A program made the position numbers and the translations under genes. This document shows, in pieces, positions 61,301 through 64,000 of a DNA stretch of 64,000 nucleotides. Origin of the DNA: Arbacia lixula. Taxonomy: Eukaryota > Echinodermata > Echinoidea > Arbacioida > Arbaciidae. How positions within the stretch are numbered: the first letter of the stretch is position 1; every line of letters starts with the position of its first letter. Where the stretch lies: the NCBI GenBank assembly GCA_963669155.1, contig OZ022590.1, forward strand, positions 4,154,158 through 4,218,157, read 5' to 3'. Below the pieces are notes generated by a model. The model saw only the letters and a list, made by a program, of their open reading frames with translations. It was not told the DNA's origin and did not search any database.

Positions 61301-63588
61301 ACAATACAAAATATCTAGTGGACACACAATGGCCATGTCTTGGTTGTCACAAATGTTAGCGAGCAGGCAGTTTGATCGATATTCACCCTTTGTTTATCAA
61401 AAGAGCACACACGTGGCCGGGTGCGCAGAAAATAATTGCGATTCTGGTTCCAGTTGCTGGTCTAACATGTCGCAGTAAGATTCAAGATTCAAGATTCAAT
61501 TTATGTTTCCACAAAAAAAAATAAAAAAATACATGCATAAGTTCGGATACAGTGGATGCAAATAAAAAACAAGAAAAAAAAAACACAATTCATTCATAGA
61601 AATAATATTTTTTGTGGAGGGCTCCAAAAAGAAGCAGGGCTTGTGTACATTGGACCCTGAATGAAAATATATAGAAATTATGTAATATATAATACATTCT
61701 ACATAAACATATATGTGGAAAACTAAAACATTTTGCTTGACAGTGTTTCGCTTTGGTAAGAGTTAACTGACCTATGCCGCTACTCTGATAGGAGCCCTTG
61801 GAGGAGATCGTGCCAGAGCTGACGTCCCTCTGAATGGTGTGGTGGGAGGGGGGCAGTGACCCCCCTGGTGCCCCCCTAGACCCTGGGAAGCCATCCCTGG
61901 CTACGTATGGGGTCGACGTGGCCAACTTGGGGATCCCCCGTCCAAATATGGCCGCAGCACTCCTGGAGCCCTGCCAACAACAAGAATGTGGGATATATTT
62001 GCAAATAAATGTATAGTTCACATATATCTGTCTCTAGTACATTACCAATAAATATTGTACTGTGACTTTCTGCATGTTTCCTAAATGAGGGTGTAAGTTA
62101 TAAAATGTTTTGATTTGACATATATATCTTATACATTCCTCTTCCAAAAAAGTGTTGTACGATGACTTTGCTTCACGTTTCCTATCCGGGAATATTCATT
62201 ATAAAATCTTAATGTCACATCCCCAATACATTGCTCTATCAGTAAAATGTGATACTGGAACTATCCTCCATGTTTTGTAAAGCCTAACCAGATCCCCCCA
62301 AATAACCTAAAGTGAGCCTAACTGTATTATATCACAGCTTGTATCAACCCTCTCAGTATCAAGCCCATTAGTTTGCTACACATTTTTTTGCCCATGGGAC
62401 TGAGAAGGCTAAAACCTCGCGTATGTGACATGACTTACCAGTTGCCTGCTCACTTGGCTCTCCTCACTAAGAGTCAGCAACAGATACAAGATGGCCCATC
62501 GGTTCTTCAGCACACCCTGTCAGAATGCAATAAAGCAGTGAATCAAATTACTGTATCCACTATATCCTTCGCAGAGTTTTTATTTTCCTGAATTTCGCGA
62601 GTCGGAGTGCTATTCCCAAATATGAATACAACGTGCATGAGCACCTGTGCTACTAGTACTAGTACTCCACGATCGTGAATTTAACCACTCGCAAAATTAC
62701 CGTGAAGCCCTGATTCGCGAAAAAAAGAGACTTGCGAAATATATGGCGTATACAGTACGTTACTCTAAACATCAAATATGCCACAAAACGAGAGATCATC
62801 ACAACATTGTGGCAAAATATCCTACCTTGGATTTAGTGTGGGTAGCCGTGTCTTTGACTTTGCACTACCTTTACCTTGACAAATTGTCTCTTGGATAATG
62901 GTTTCTCAGCTTATATATAACACAATTTGGTATGTATGTGCTCATAACCGCTGATTTAAAACATATTGCGCTATTACCATTTGGTCCACTGAGGATATGT
63001 CTAATATTCATTCTTTTCCATTTATTTTGTCCAATTTATTATTAAAGCTAAAAGTCAAATATATCAAGTCCATCTCATACCAAGAATAACATAGTATACA
63101 GCCTGTTTGGTTCACTGAAGGTTTCATCTAATTCTTTATTGGAAGCAGCTATCAAATGAGTATTTATCAGTAAGACAAGGTTGCTATCAGGCAATAGAGT
63201 TTCAGATGGATCAAAAACGAATAATAAGCAACTTTGCATTCACACTTGAAATGTAGAAAGTACAGTTAAGCCTGTCTATAAAGACCACCGTTAAGTTACA
63301 TGGACATTTGATTGAACCTGTCTATAAACACCAACCTATCACAAAGACTGCCATTTCAGGTTTACCTAGAGGTGGTCTTCATGGATAGATTTGACTGTAT
63401 TAATATATCAAATCAAAGATTTAAAACACAAGAAAATCACACAAAAAACAATTTCACAATAGAAATGTAAAGGTATTACAGTATCACCATATCTAAGGTT
63501 TCAATATACATTGCATGTACCTGTGACTGAAGTTTTCTGTGAAGTTCAGAGAAGAATGCAGCATCAGCCTCTCTTTTCTCTCTTGCCA
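37609..63588 (-). CDS. Gamma-tubulin complex component 3 (GCP3), 21 exons, 5' end missing
   Basis: Joined, in transcript order, from 63521-63588, 62439-62516, 61772-61970, 60961-61018, 60055-60269, 59486-59604, 58961-59086, 58546-58614, 57283-57415, 56929-57095, 55921-56031, 54303-54417, 53679-53806, 53146-53210, 51538-51673, 50358-50562, 42040-42128, 41375-41506, 40420-40560, 39300-39419 and 37609-37764. All junction phases agree, giving 875 residues plus stop. GCP3 pairs with GCP2 and gamma-tubulin to form the small complex that templates microtubule nucleation at centrosomes. The order is: N-terminal helical part (residues 1-48), glycine/serine-rich linker (49-206), GRIP1 domain from about 207 and GRIP2 from about 490. 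Hallmarks are [37 protein letters not shown] and [14 protein letters not shown]. Human GCP3 is 907 residues; about 80-90 N-terminal residues should lie beyond 64000. No frameshift or internal stop is seen. Identity is near certain, individual borders slightly less so. Confidence 0.96.
37812..37978. mobile_element. 'ctgggccct-ttgcataaaa' MITE (TUBGCP3 intron)
   Basis: Starts 'agggccctattgcataaaac' and ends with the inverse 'gttttatacaacggggccca'. The interior carries 'gttaccatggtagttgccat'. The same family lies at 41578, 52889 and 58099. Confidence 0.75.
39300..39419 (-). CDS. TUBGCP3 exon t
   Basis: 40 codons: [20 protein letters not shown], ending VLVQAYQ. Donor CAG|GTGAGT. Confidence 0.95.
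39575..39940. mobile_element. Palindromic TTAA MITE, copy 4 (366 bp, TUBGCP3 intron)
   Basis: TTAA at 39571-39574 and 39941-39944. The ends are 'agggagtgtactgtattggg' and its inverse relative, and the axis is 'aaaatgttcggcctgaccat'. Same family as 15865-16229. Confidence 0.85.
40107..40260. mobile_element. Left-arm fragment of the 'gtgaacttcccc' MITE
   Basis: Reads 'aaaggaaagtccgctctgaa', 'gtatgaaagaaac', 'gtgaaggtttgacaac' and 'ttgtgatatcacatgcgagc', as in the left arm of 22950-23451. Confidence 0.6.
40420..40560 (-). CDS. TUBGCP3 exon s
   Basis: 47 codons: [20 protein letters not shown] onward to RTVDTRTGQ. Donor CAG|GTATGC. Confidence 0.95.
41375..41506 (-). CDS. TUBGCP3 exon r
   Basis: 44 codons: [20 protein letters not shown] and [19 protein letters not shown]. 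Acceptor 'ctgtgcag', donor AGA|GTGAGA. Its acceptor end is copied at 41740-41815. Confidence 0.96.
41578..41740. mobile_element. 'ctgggccct' MITE next to a TUBGCP3 exon copy
   Basis: Begins 'cagggccctgctgcataaaa' and ends 'cttttatgcgacagggccct'. Interior 'catccatggtaacatcg'. It separates exon r (41375-41506) from its partial copy at 41740-41815. Confidence 0.8.
41740..41815 (-). repeat. Partial copy of the exon r acceptor end
   Basis: Minus strand: 'tctatgcag' followed by GTGATGGCATGTTC, matching the acceptor and first codons of exon r with a 15 bp deletion further in. About 55 bp of exon and 20 bp of intron are copied. Confidence 0.85.
42040..42128 (-). CDS. TUBGCP3 exon q
   Basis: 29 codons after a split Glu: [20 protein letters not shown] then E. 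Acceptor 'tttttaatag', donor GTCAGT. Confidence 0.96.
42432..42435. repeat. Target-site duplication GATC (left)
   Basis: The GATC immediately before the 5' LTR is matched by GATC at 50141-50144 immediately after the 3' LTR. Confidence 0.9.
42436..43996 (+). repeat. 5' LTR
   Basis: Starts TGTAGCGACC and ends GGTTTCTTCA. An AATAAA lies at 43909-43914. The 63-residue frame at 42748-42939 is present in both LTRs but looks non-coding. Confidence 0.95.
43998..44015 (+). promoter_or_regulatory. Primer binding site, tRNA-Trp
   Basis: TGGTGACCCCGACGTGAT begins two bases after the 5' LTR and is an 18 nt complement of the animal tRNA-Trp 3' end including CCA, as I remember that tRNA. Confidence 0.88.
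44016..44349 (+). other. Retrotransposon leader with reiterated primer-site-like motif
   Basis: The word CCCGACGTGAT of the primer site recurs perfectly at 44022-44032. Decayed forms follow ('gcccgagtgatc', 'gcccgacgagacc', 'gcccgtcgtgatc', 'gcccgacatcatc') up to about 44195. Confidence 0.7.
44350..45183 (+). CDS. Retrotransposon gag
   Basis: 277 codons from the first ATG of the frame to TAG. The N-terminal two thirds resemble Gypsy gag capsid ([30 protein letters not shown]). A short Arg/Ser stretch ([11 protein letters not shown]) precedes a single zinc-knuckle-like C-X2-H-X9-C-X3-C at 45103-45156. It packages the RNA into cytoplasmic particles. The frame is intact. Confidence 0.9.
   Translation: MSNDNEALPDPVVVPQVQAITIKLPPFWRTDPLIWFAQAEAQFATRRISHEATKYAHVIAALPQDVAQEVRDILINPPATEQYATLKKNLIERVSASEQRRVQLLLTEEELGDRKPSQLLRRMEQLLGEQQLEKGIFKQLFLKRLPMNVRQILASTSEALPLSELASLADRIVETQPYAPGAISAISRNAEATPKVSSVLESQVTELTRLVRDLTTAVGNIQRSRSRSRSRKRDSRRVRSDSSVETSADDLCWYHNKFGDNAHRCRPPCARKNTSEN
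45141..46412 (+). CDS. Retrotransposon pol, protease and reverse transcriptase part
   Basis: Overlaps the gag end in the -1 frame with no ATG needed, so translation probably relies on ribosomal slippage in the overlap (A-rich 45161-45180; no textbook slippery heptamer seen). The aspartic protease shows [13 protein letters not shown]. The reverse transcriptase shows [15 protein letters not shown] and the catalytic YIDDLL (about 46184-46201). It goes out of frame near 46360-46372 after the [11 protein letters not shown] motif and ends about 40 bases later; a one-base loss explains it. Confidence 0.9.
   Translation: MPTTVRAEKYFGKLADQRVNGVTNPTGQSDISRLLYVRDIDTRAKFLVDTGAAVSVFPPTKQQRTHKSDHTLRAANGSIIQTYGQRSLTLNFGLRRTFRWLFIIADVPTGILGADFLHHFHLLVDVNKRKLLDCLTGLTVTGSPANCQRISPVYNVTDNPHPLYEMLRAEYSDITVPIYKAQALKHDVVHYIETRGPPVHAKPRRLAPDKLKIARDEFQHMLELGIIRPSSSQWSSPLHMVPKKTAGDWRPCGDYRALNRATIPDRYPVPHIQDFASHLQGKRVFSKIDLVRAYHQIPVAPEDIGKTAISTPFGLYEFERMPFGLRNAAQTFQRFIDQVTRGLEFVYAYIDDLLVASATEEEHEKHLRLLFSRLQEYGVVINPKKCEFAASELDFLGHRITSEGIGPLPTRSMLSVKPRHRRP
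46418..48400 (+). CDS. Retrotransposon pol, RNase H and integrase part
   Basis: Continues pol in the next frame: the reverse transcriptase thumb/tether ([15 protein letters not shown]), RNase H ([21 protein letters not shown]) and integrase. The integrase has a zinc site (H-X4-H and CLHC), a D-D-E triad ([25 protein letters not shown]) and a GPY/F-like module (YNGPYKVL). 660 codons without a stop. The last ~60 residues are Ser/Thr/Lys-rich and unique. Confidence 0.92.
   Translation: MRSFLGPVNFYRRFIPNCANILTPLTDLLGKRGKRGKHSRKPLEWTPACDVAFREVKEAMARVALLAHPDVDAPLSLMVDASNHAVGGVVQQLKCDAWQPIAFFSHKLQPAETRYSTFGRELLAVYLTIKHFRYMLDGRPFCVFTDHKPLIYSFQAKPDRHNPREIRQLDYISQFTTDLRHIKGSDNVVADALSRPEVNALHTDTRVDFQLIAQTQKSDPELQVILNSDTQNSMILESVPLIGSGEQIVCDTSHNLVRPFVPKEHRRAVFDAIHGLSHPGVRATQKAVTARFVWPRVNKTVRNWAQSCLHCQRSKVNRHIKAPLGTFSAPDARFGHVHIDLVGPLPPSNGNAYLLTCVDRYTRWPEAIPIADITAETVARAFVERWISVFGAPDCITTDRGRQFESRLFAELTKLLGTTRVRTTSYHPAANGLVERFHRQLKSALKAQDDPQHWYEHLPMVLLGIRTTVKEDLTCSPAELVYGTTLRLPGQFIAPERTELDPSDYVSRLKQHMSDCTVTPTRTKQGATYVPKDLFHSSYVFVRVDAVRKPLQQPYNGPYKVLRKNNKFFTLDIRGKSETVSVNRLKVAHVERADGDARISDKVLAKDETNSVSEPSPSTTKTVQTAKTAKTVQRTNTTPPVRITRSGRHVHWPKRYQAIG
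48568..48578 (+). promoter_or_regulatory. Polypurine-like tract
   Basis: GGGGGACTTTT directly abuts the 3' LTR, where plus-strand synthesis is primed. It is imperfect as a purine tract. Confidence 0.6.
48579..50140 (+). repeat. 3' LTR
   Basis: 1562 bp, the same as the 5' LTR except for about nine base changes and one extra A in the A-run near 49352. Confidence 0.95.
50222..50316. mobile_element. Right-end fragment of the 'gtgaacttcccc' MITE
   Basis: 'catgtttctgatttcatcaa', 'accaagataatttcagtgtg' and 'gactatccctttaa' match the right end of that family. Confidence 0.6.
50358..50562 (-). CDS. TUBGCP3 exon p
   Basis: 68 codons plus one base: [20 protein letters not shown] and [18 protein letters not shown]. 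Donor GTACAA. The 8.2 kb intron after it holds the LTR retrotransposon. Confidence 0.96.
50626..50960 (-). repeat. Partial copy of TUBGCP3 exon p, split by a MITE
   Basis: 50626-50684 matches the middle of exon p ('ccacaggaagatgaagaccc'). 50872-50960 matches its 5' part and acceptor ('ctgaacacatccaaggcggt', 'atccagtgataaa'). Between them lies a ~185 bp 'gggcccc...ggggcc' element with an 'aaaattttaaaattttaaaa' centre. Confidence 0.85.
50990..51480 (+). pseudogene. Non-LTR retrotransposon 3' fragment
   Basis: Plus-strand frames read [20 protein letters not shown] and [20 protein letters not shown], then 'FGHV', 'PPGRPPT' and 'MWDYPYKRL'. This is the conserved region after the reverse transcriptase domain in many invertebrate elements. 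Broken by stops; no 5' part. It lies in the TUBGCP3 intron before exon p. Confidence 0.75.
51538..51673 (-). CDS. TUBGCP3 exon o
   Basis: 45 codons: [20 protein letters not shown] then [12 protein letters not shown]. The acceptor 'tgtgcag' sits directly against a ~665 bp CT-rich tract. Donor GTGAGC. Confidence 0.96.
51679..52345. repeat. GA-rich minisatellite, ~57 bp units, higher-order copy
   Basis: About 665 bp almost purely purine on the plus strand, with units containing 'ggagggatggaaagagggat'. The marker 'gagaacgagtgggagggagg' occurs twice about 370 bp apart, showing a higher-order duplication. All long RE/SLPPS frames here are artefacts. Confidence 0.96.
52889..53051. mobile_element. 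'ctgggcc' MITE (TUBGCP3 intron)
   Basis: The left end 'ccagggacatgttgcatata' and the right end 'tatatgcaacatggcccagg' are inverted. The interior pairs 'gtaactaccatggcaaca' with 'tgttgccatggtagttac'. Confidence 0.8.
53146..53210 (-). CDS. TUBGCP3 exon n
   Basis: 21 codons plus two bases: [20 protein letters not shown]. Very strongly conserved in GCP3. Donor GTAAGT. Confidence 0.96.
53679..53806 (-). CDS. TUBGCP3 exon m, start of GRIP2
   Basis: 42 codons after a split Thr: [20 protein letters not shown] and FKFLEHLK. Donor AAG|GTAATA. Confidence 0.94.
53876..54136. repeat. (GAAT)n microsatellite
   Basis: Tetranucleotide 'gaat' array, pure at 53876-53925 and interrupted to about 54136; it lies in a TUBGCP3 intron. 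Confidence 0.95.
54303..54417 (-). CDS. TUBGCP3 exon l
   Basis: 38 codons plus one base: [20 protein letters not shown], then a variable loop ending TYQS. Acceptor 'ctctgacag', donor GTAAGT. Confidence 0.93.
55010..55368. mobile_element. Palindromic TTAA MITE, copy 5 (359 bp, TUBGCP3 intron)
   Basis: TTAA at 55006-55009 and 55369-55372. Ends 'aaggcatatactgtactggg' and inverse, axis 'aaaatgttcgggccaacatt'. Closest to copy 1. Confidence 0.85.
55390..55655. mobile_element. Dispersed repeat abutting the 119 bp array
   Basis: Relative of 17330-17590. Its tail ('gttaagccaccattgtgac') resembles the 'gttaaaccaccgttgcgag' present in every 119 bp unit next to exon k, so a piece of this element was co-amplified. 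Confidence 0.65.
55683..55920 (-). repeat. 119 bp tandem copies of the exon k donor end
   Basis: Exon-like pieces at 55802-55846 and 55683-55727 encode [15 protein letters not shown] and [15 protein letters not shown], each followed by the same GTGAGTAGAAC donor. The spacing from the real exon is exactly 119 and 238 bp. No acceptor precedes them. Confidence 0.92.
55921..56031 (-). CDS. TUBGCP3 exon k
   Basis: 37 codons, [20 protein letters not shown] then [17 protein letters not shown]. Donor AAG|GTGAGT. The last 15 codons plus donor are repeated twice downstream. Confidence 0.95.
56611..56929 (-). repeat. Decaying copies of the exon j donor end (56611-56928)
   Basis: Three exon-like pieces begin (low edge) at 56611, 56712 and 56810, each ending in a GTA(G/C)GAGG or GTAGGAGG donor-like site. 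In the exon frame they read [17 protein letters not shown] (open), MLDQWLFDG then a stop, and [17 protein letters not shown] (open). Confidence 0.85.
56929..57095 (-). CDS. TUBGCP3 exon j
   Basis: 55 codons with [20 protein letters not shown] and [14 protein letters not shown]. Donor GAG|GTAGGA. Three decayed copies of its donor end follow in the next intron. Confidence 0.95.
57283..57415 (-). CDS. TUBGCP3 exon i
   Basis: 44 codons plus one base: [20 protein letters not shown] then LVDGCA. Donor GTCAGT. Confidence 0.95.
58099..58252. mobile_element. 'ctgggcc' MITE (TUBGCP3 intron)
   Basis: Starts 'ctgggccattctgcataatg' and ends 'atatatgcaactgggtc' with a short TA expansion. It abuts the partial copy of exon h. 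Confidence 0.7.
58241..58299 (-). repeat. Partial copy of the exon h donor end
   Basis: 58265-58299 is identical to the last 35 bases of exon h (58546-58580), preceded by the same donor and by matching MITE-end sequence ('tatatgcaac'). Confidence 0.92.
58341..58523. mobile_element. MITE with 'tacagt-aaacctgtctata' ends
   Basis: Begins 'tacagtgaaacctgtctata' and ends 'aaaactggtttgactgta'. The interior has iterated 'ctatagacaggtggc'. Related to 63261-63399. Confidence 0.75.
58546..58614 (-). CDS. TUBGCP3 exon h
   Basis: 23 codons, [20 protein letters not shown] then EAQ, a GRIP1 hallmark. Its donor half is duplicated at 58265-58299. Confidence 0.95.
58796..58935. repeat. (GAAT)n/(GGAT)n microsatellite
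   Basis: Interrupted 'gaatgaat' array in the intron between exons g and h. Confidence 0.9.
58961..59086 (-). CDS. TUBGCP3 exon g
   Basis: 42 codons containing [16 protein letters not shown] and DKSFGLVGQ, conserved in GCP3. The acceptor follows a run of about 17 T on the sense strand. Confidence 0.95.
59486..59604 (-). CDS. TUBGCP3 exon f, start of GRIP1
   Basis: Encodes [20 protein letters not shown] and on to RIVSE, the conserved entry to the GRIP1 domain. Donor GAG|GTAAGC, phase 0. Confidence 0.95.
59655..59811 (+). mobile_element. tRNA-derived SINE
   Basis: Contains a perfect B-box (GGTTCGAGCCC, 59708-59718) and an A-box-like 'tagtaaagtg' about 40 bp upstream. A non-tRNA body ending 'aaatgggtacatggcaggt' follows. 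Not a functional tRNA: no cloverleaf is evident. Confidence 0.65.
60055..60269 (-). CDS. TUBGCP3 exon e, linker
   Basis: 71 codons between split codons, ending NQNQDEN. It includes [13 protein letters not shown], whose DNA shares a ~26 nt word with position 63965-63990 (see findings). Donor ACA|GTAAGC. Confidence 0.88.
60345..60880. repeat. VNTR with 102+94 bp alternating units
   Basis: The marker 'cttcatgacaagac' recurs at 60432, 60534, 60628, 60730 and 60824, i.e. spacing 102, 94, 102, 94: a 196 bp higher-order unit. Each unit holds 'tatacatgtatgacggacaa'. Cys/Val-rich minus frames across it are artefacts. Confidence 0.95.
60961..61018 (-). CDS. TUBGCP3 exon d, linker
   Basis: 18 codons with split glycines at both ends ([18 protein letters not shown]). 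Acceptor 'ctttttcag', donor AGG|GTGAGC. Confidence 0.88.
61772..61970 (-). CDS. TUBGCP3 exon c, linker
   Basis: 66 codons plus one base, Gly/Ser/Pro-rich ([16 protein letters not shown], then [15 protein letters not shown]). Low-complexity linker with no fold expected. Donor GTCAGT. Confidence 0.88.
62439..62516 (-). CDS. TUBGCP3 exon b
   Basis: 26 full codons, [18 protein letters not shown] onward, directly continuing exon a. Acceptor 'tctgacag', donor CTG|GTAAGT. Confidence 0.93.
63261..63399. mobile_element. MITE with 'tacagtt-agcctgtctata' ends
   Basis: Starts 'tacagttaagcctgtctata' and ends 'tggatagatttgactgta'; same family as 58341-58523. Confidence 0.7.
63521..63588 (-). CDS. TUBGCP3 exon a (first in window)
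   Basis: Encodes [18 protein letters not shown] at its 3' end, matching the conserved N-terminal helix of GCP3. It starts with two bases of a split codon after a 'taatag' acceptor and ends at CAG|GTACAT. Confidence 0.9.
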
Positions 63589-63993
63589 CTATTAGAAAGA
63601 AAACAGAGAAAGTAATGATAAAGTACAGCTACAAAAAGTATGTACTGGTAACCCAAGTCAGAATGTTATGAACCTGTTACAAATCTTTTCAAATATATGT
63701 ATGCTCTTCCATGATATTTGAGGATGATGTTTCCACTTGCAACATGCAATTTTTTTCATCTTTATGCTTCTTGATTTCCCATTTATTGAATTCTCCTTTT
63801 TTCCAGCCCATAAAGACAGCATGGTCATATGCACACTAAAATGCTGCAAATTATTTTGTGATTTCTGTTTTTAACATAGCAGCACTAAGGGAAATCTTGA
63901 TAAGCCAAGGGACTCCACGTACATATTTGTTCAAACAACTCCCACTAGCCAAGATTAAGCCCAAGAGGGCGCTACACCCATGGTCCTCAGAGA

Positions 63994-63999
63994 CCTTAC
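63994..63999 (-). other. Possible donor of the preceding TUBGCP3 exon
   Basis: Minus strand GTAAGG at the very edge is a good donor. If real, the preceding exon ends at 64000, and its last base would complete ATG with the first two bases of exon a. Weak evidence. Confidence 0.2.
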
Positions 64000-64000
64000 T

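Larger units (their letters stand above)
61019..63520. other. TUBGCP3 introns between exons a-d
   Basis: Apart from exons b and c and the MITE at 63261, no coding exon is recognised. A 'gattcaagattcaagattca' mini-repeat lies near 61480. Confidence 0.6.

Overview
This is eukaryotic, animal DNA. Genes are split by introns with GT/AG borders, intergenic DNA is AT-rich, microsatellites are everywhere, and several families of short palindromic elements recur. Gene content and the look of the repeats (for example TTAA-flanked hairpin elements whose ends carry a 'gtgaacttcccc' motif) suggest an echinoderm, most likely a sea urchin. That assignment is inferred from memory of such genomes and is not proven here.

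Layout. (1) Positions 1-26.9 kb hold no gene I can identify with confidence. They contain palindromic/MITE-type elements, two short tandem arrays, an ~800 bp minisatellite (8745-9525), a dead non-LTR reverse transcriptase fragment (11.3-11.75 kb), a ~755 bp fold-back (13105-13860), a CpG-rich block with two possible first exons (24.6-24.9 kb) and a purine-rich tract (25.2-25.74 kb). (2) 26.9-30.0 kb, plus strand: a galactose-3-O-sulfotransferase-type Golgi enzyme. It has a signal-anchor exon (27651-27841) and one large catalytic exon (28381-30004), and ends in an unusual basic, proline-rich tail. (3) 30-37 kb: TTAA-flanked MITEs, a broken Tc1/mariner element (about 33.96-34.64 kb) and a 200 bp assembly gap (35131-35330). 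(4) 37.6 kb to the right edge, minus strand: 21 consecutive coding exons of TUBGCP3 (gamma-tubulin complex component 3), giving 875 residues through the true stop codon. Only the extreme N-terminus lies beyond position 64000. (5) Inside one TUBGCP3 intron, in the opposite orientation, sits a nearly intact 7705 bp Ty3/Gypsy LTR retrotransposon (42436-50140). It has 1.56 kb LTRs that differ at about nine positions, a tRNA-Trp primer site, a 4 bp target duplication (GATC), gag, and a pol interrupted by one frameshift.

The most unusual signal is in TUBGCP3. At least five exons have partial, degenerate copies of an exon/intron border lying in the adjacent intron. Each copy keeps the splice-site motif, several keep the reading frame, and many abut or contain MITE sequence. 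One array is an exact 119 bp tandem triplet. A second oddity is a ~665 bp GA/CT tract that forms the polypyrimidine tract of one TUBGCP3 acceptor.

The two cellular genes have no obvious functional link: one makes a Golgi sulfotransferase and the other a core subunit of the microtubule-nucleating gamma-tubulin ring complex. All exon borders were placed by eye from reading frame, GT/AG signals and remembered family similarity; no alignment or transcript data were available.
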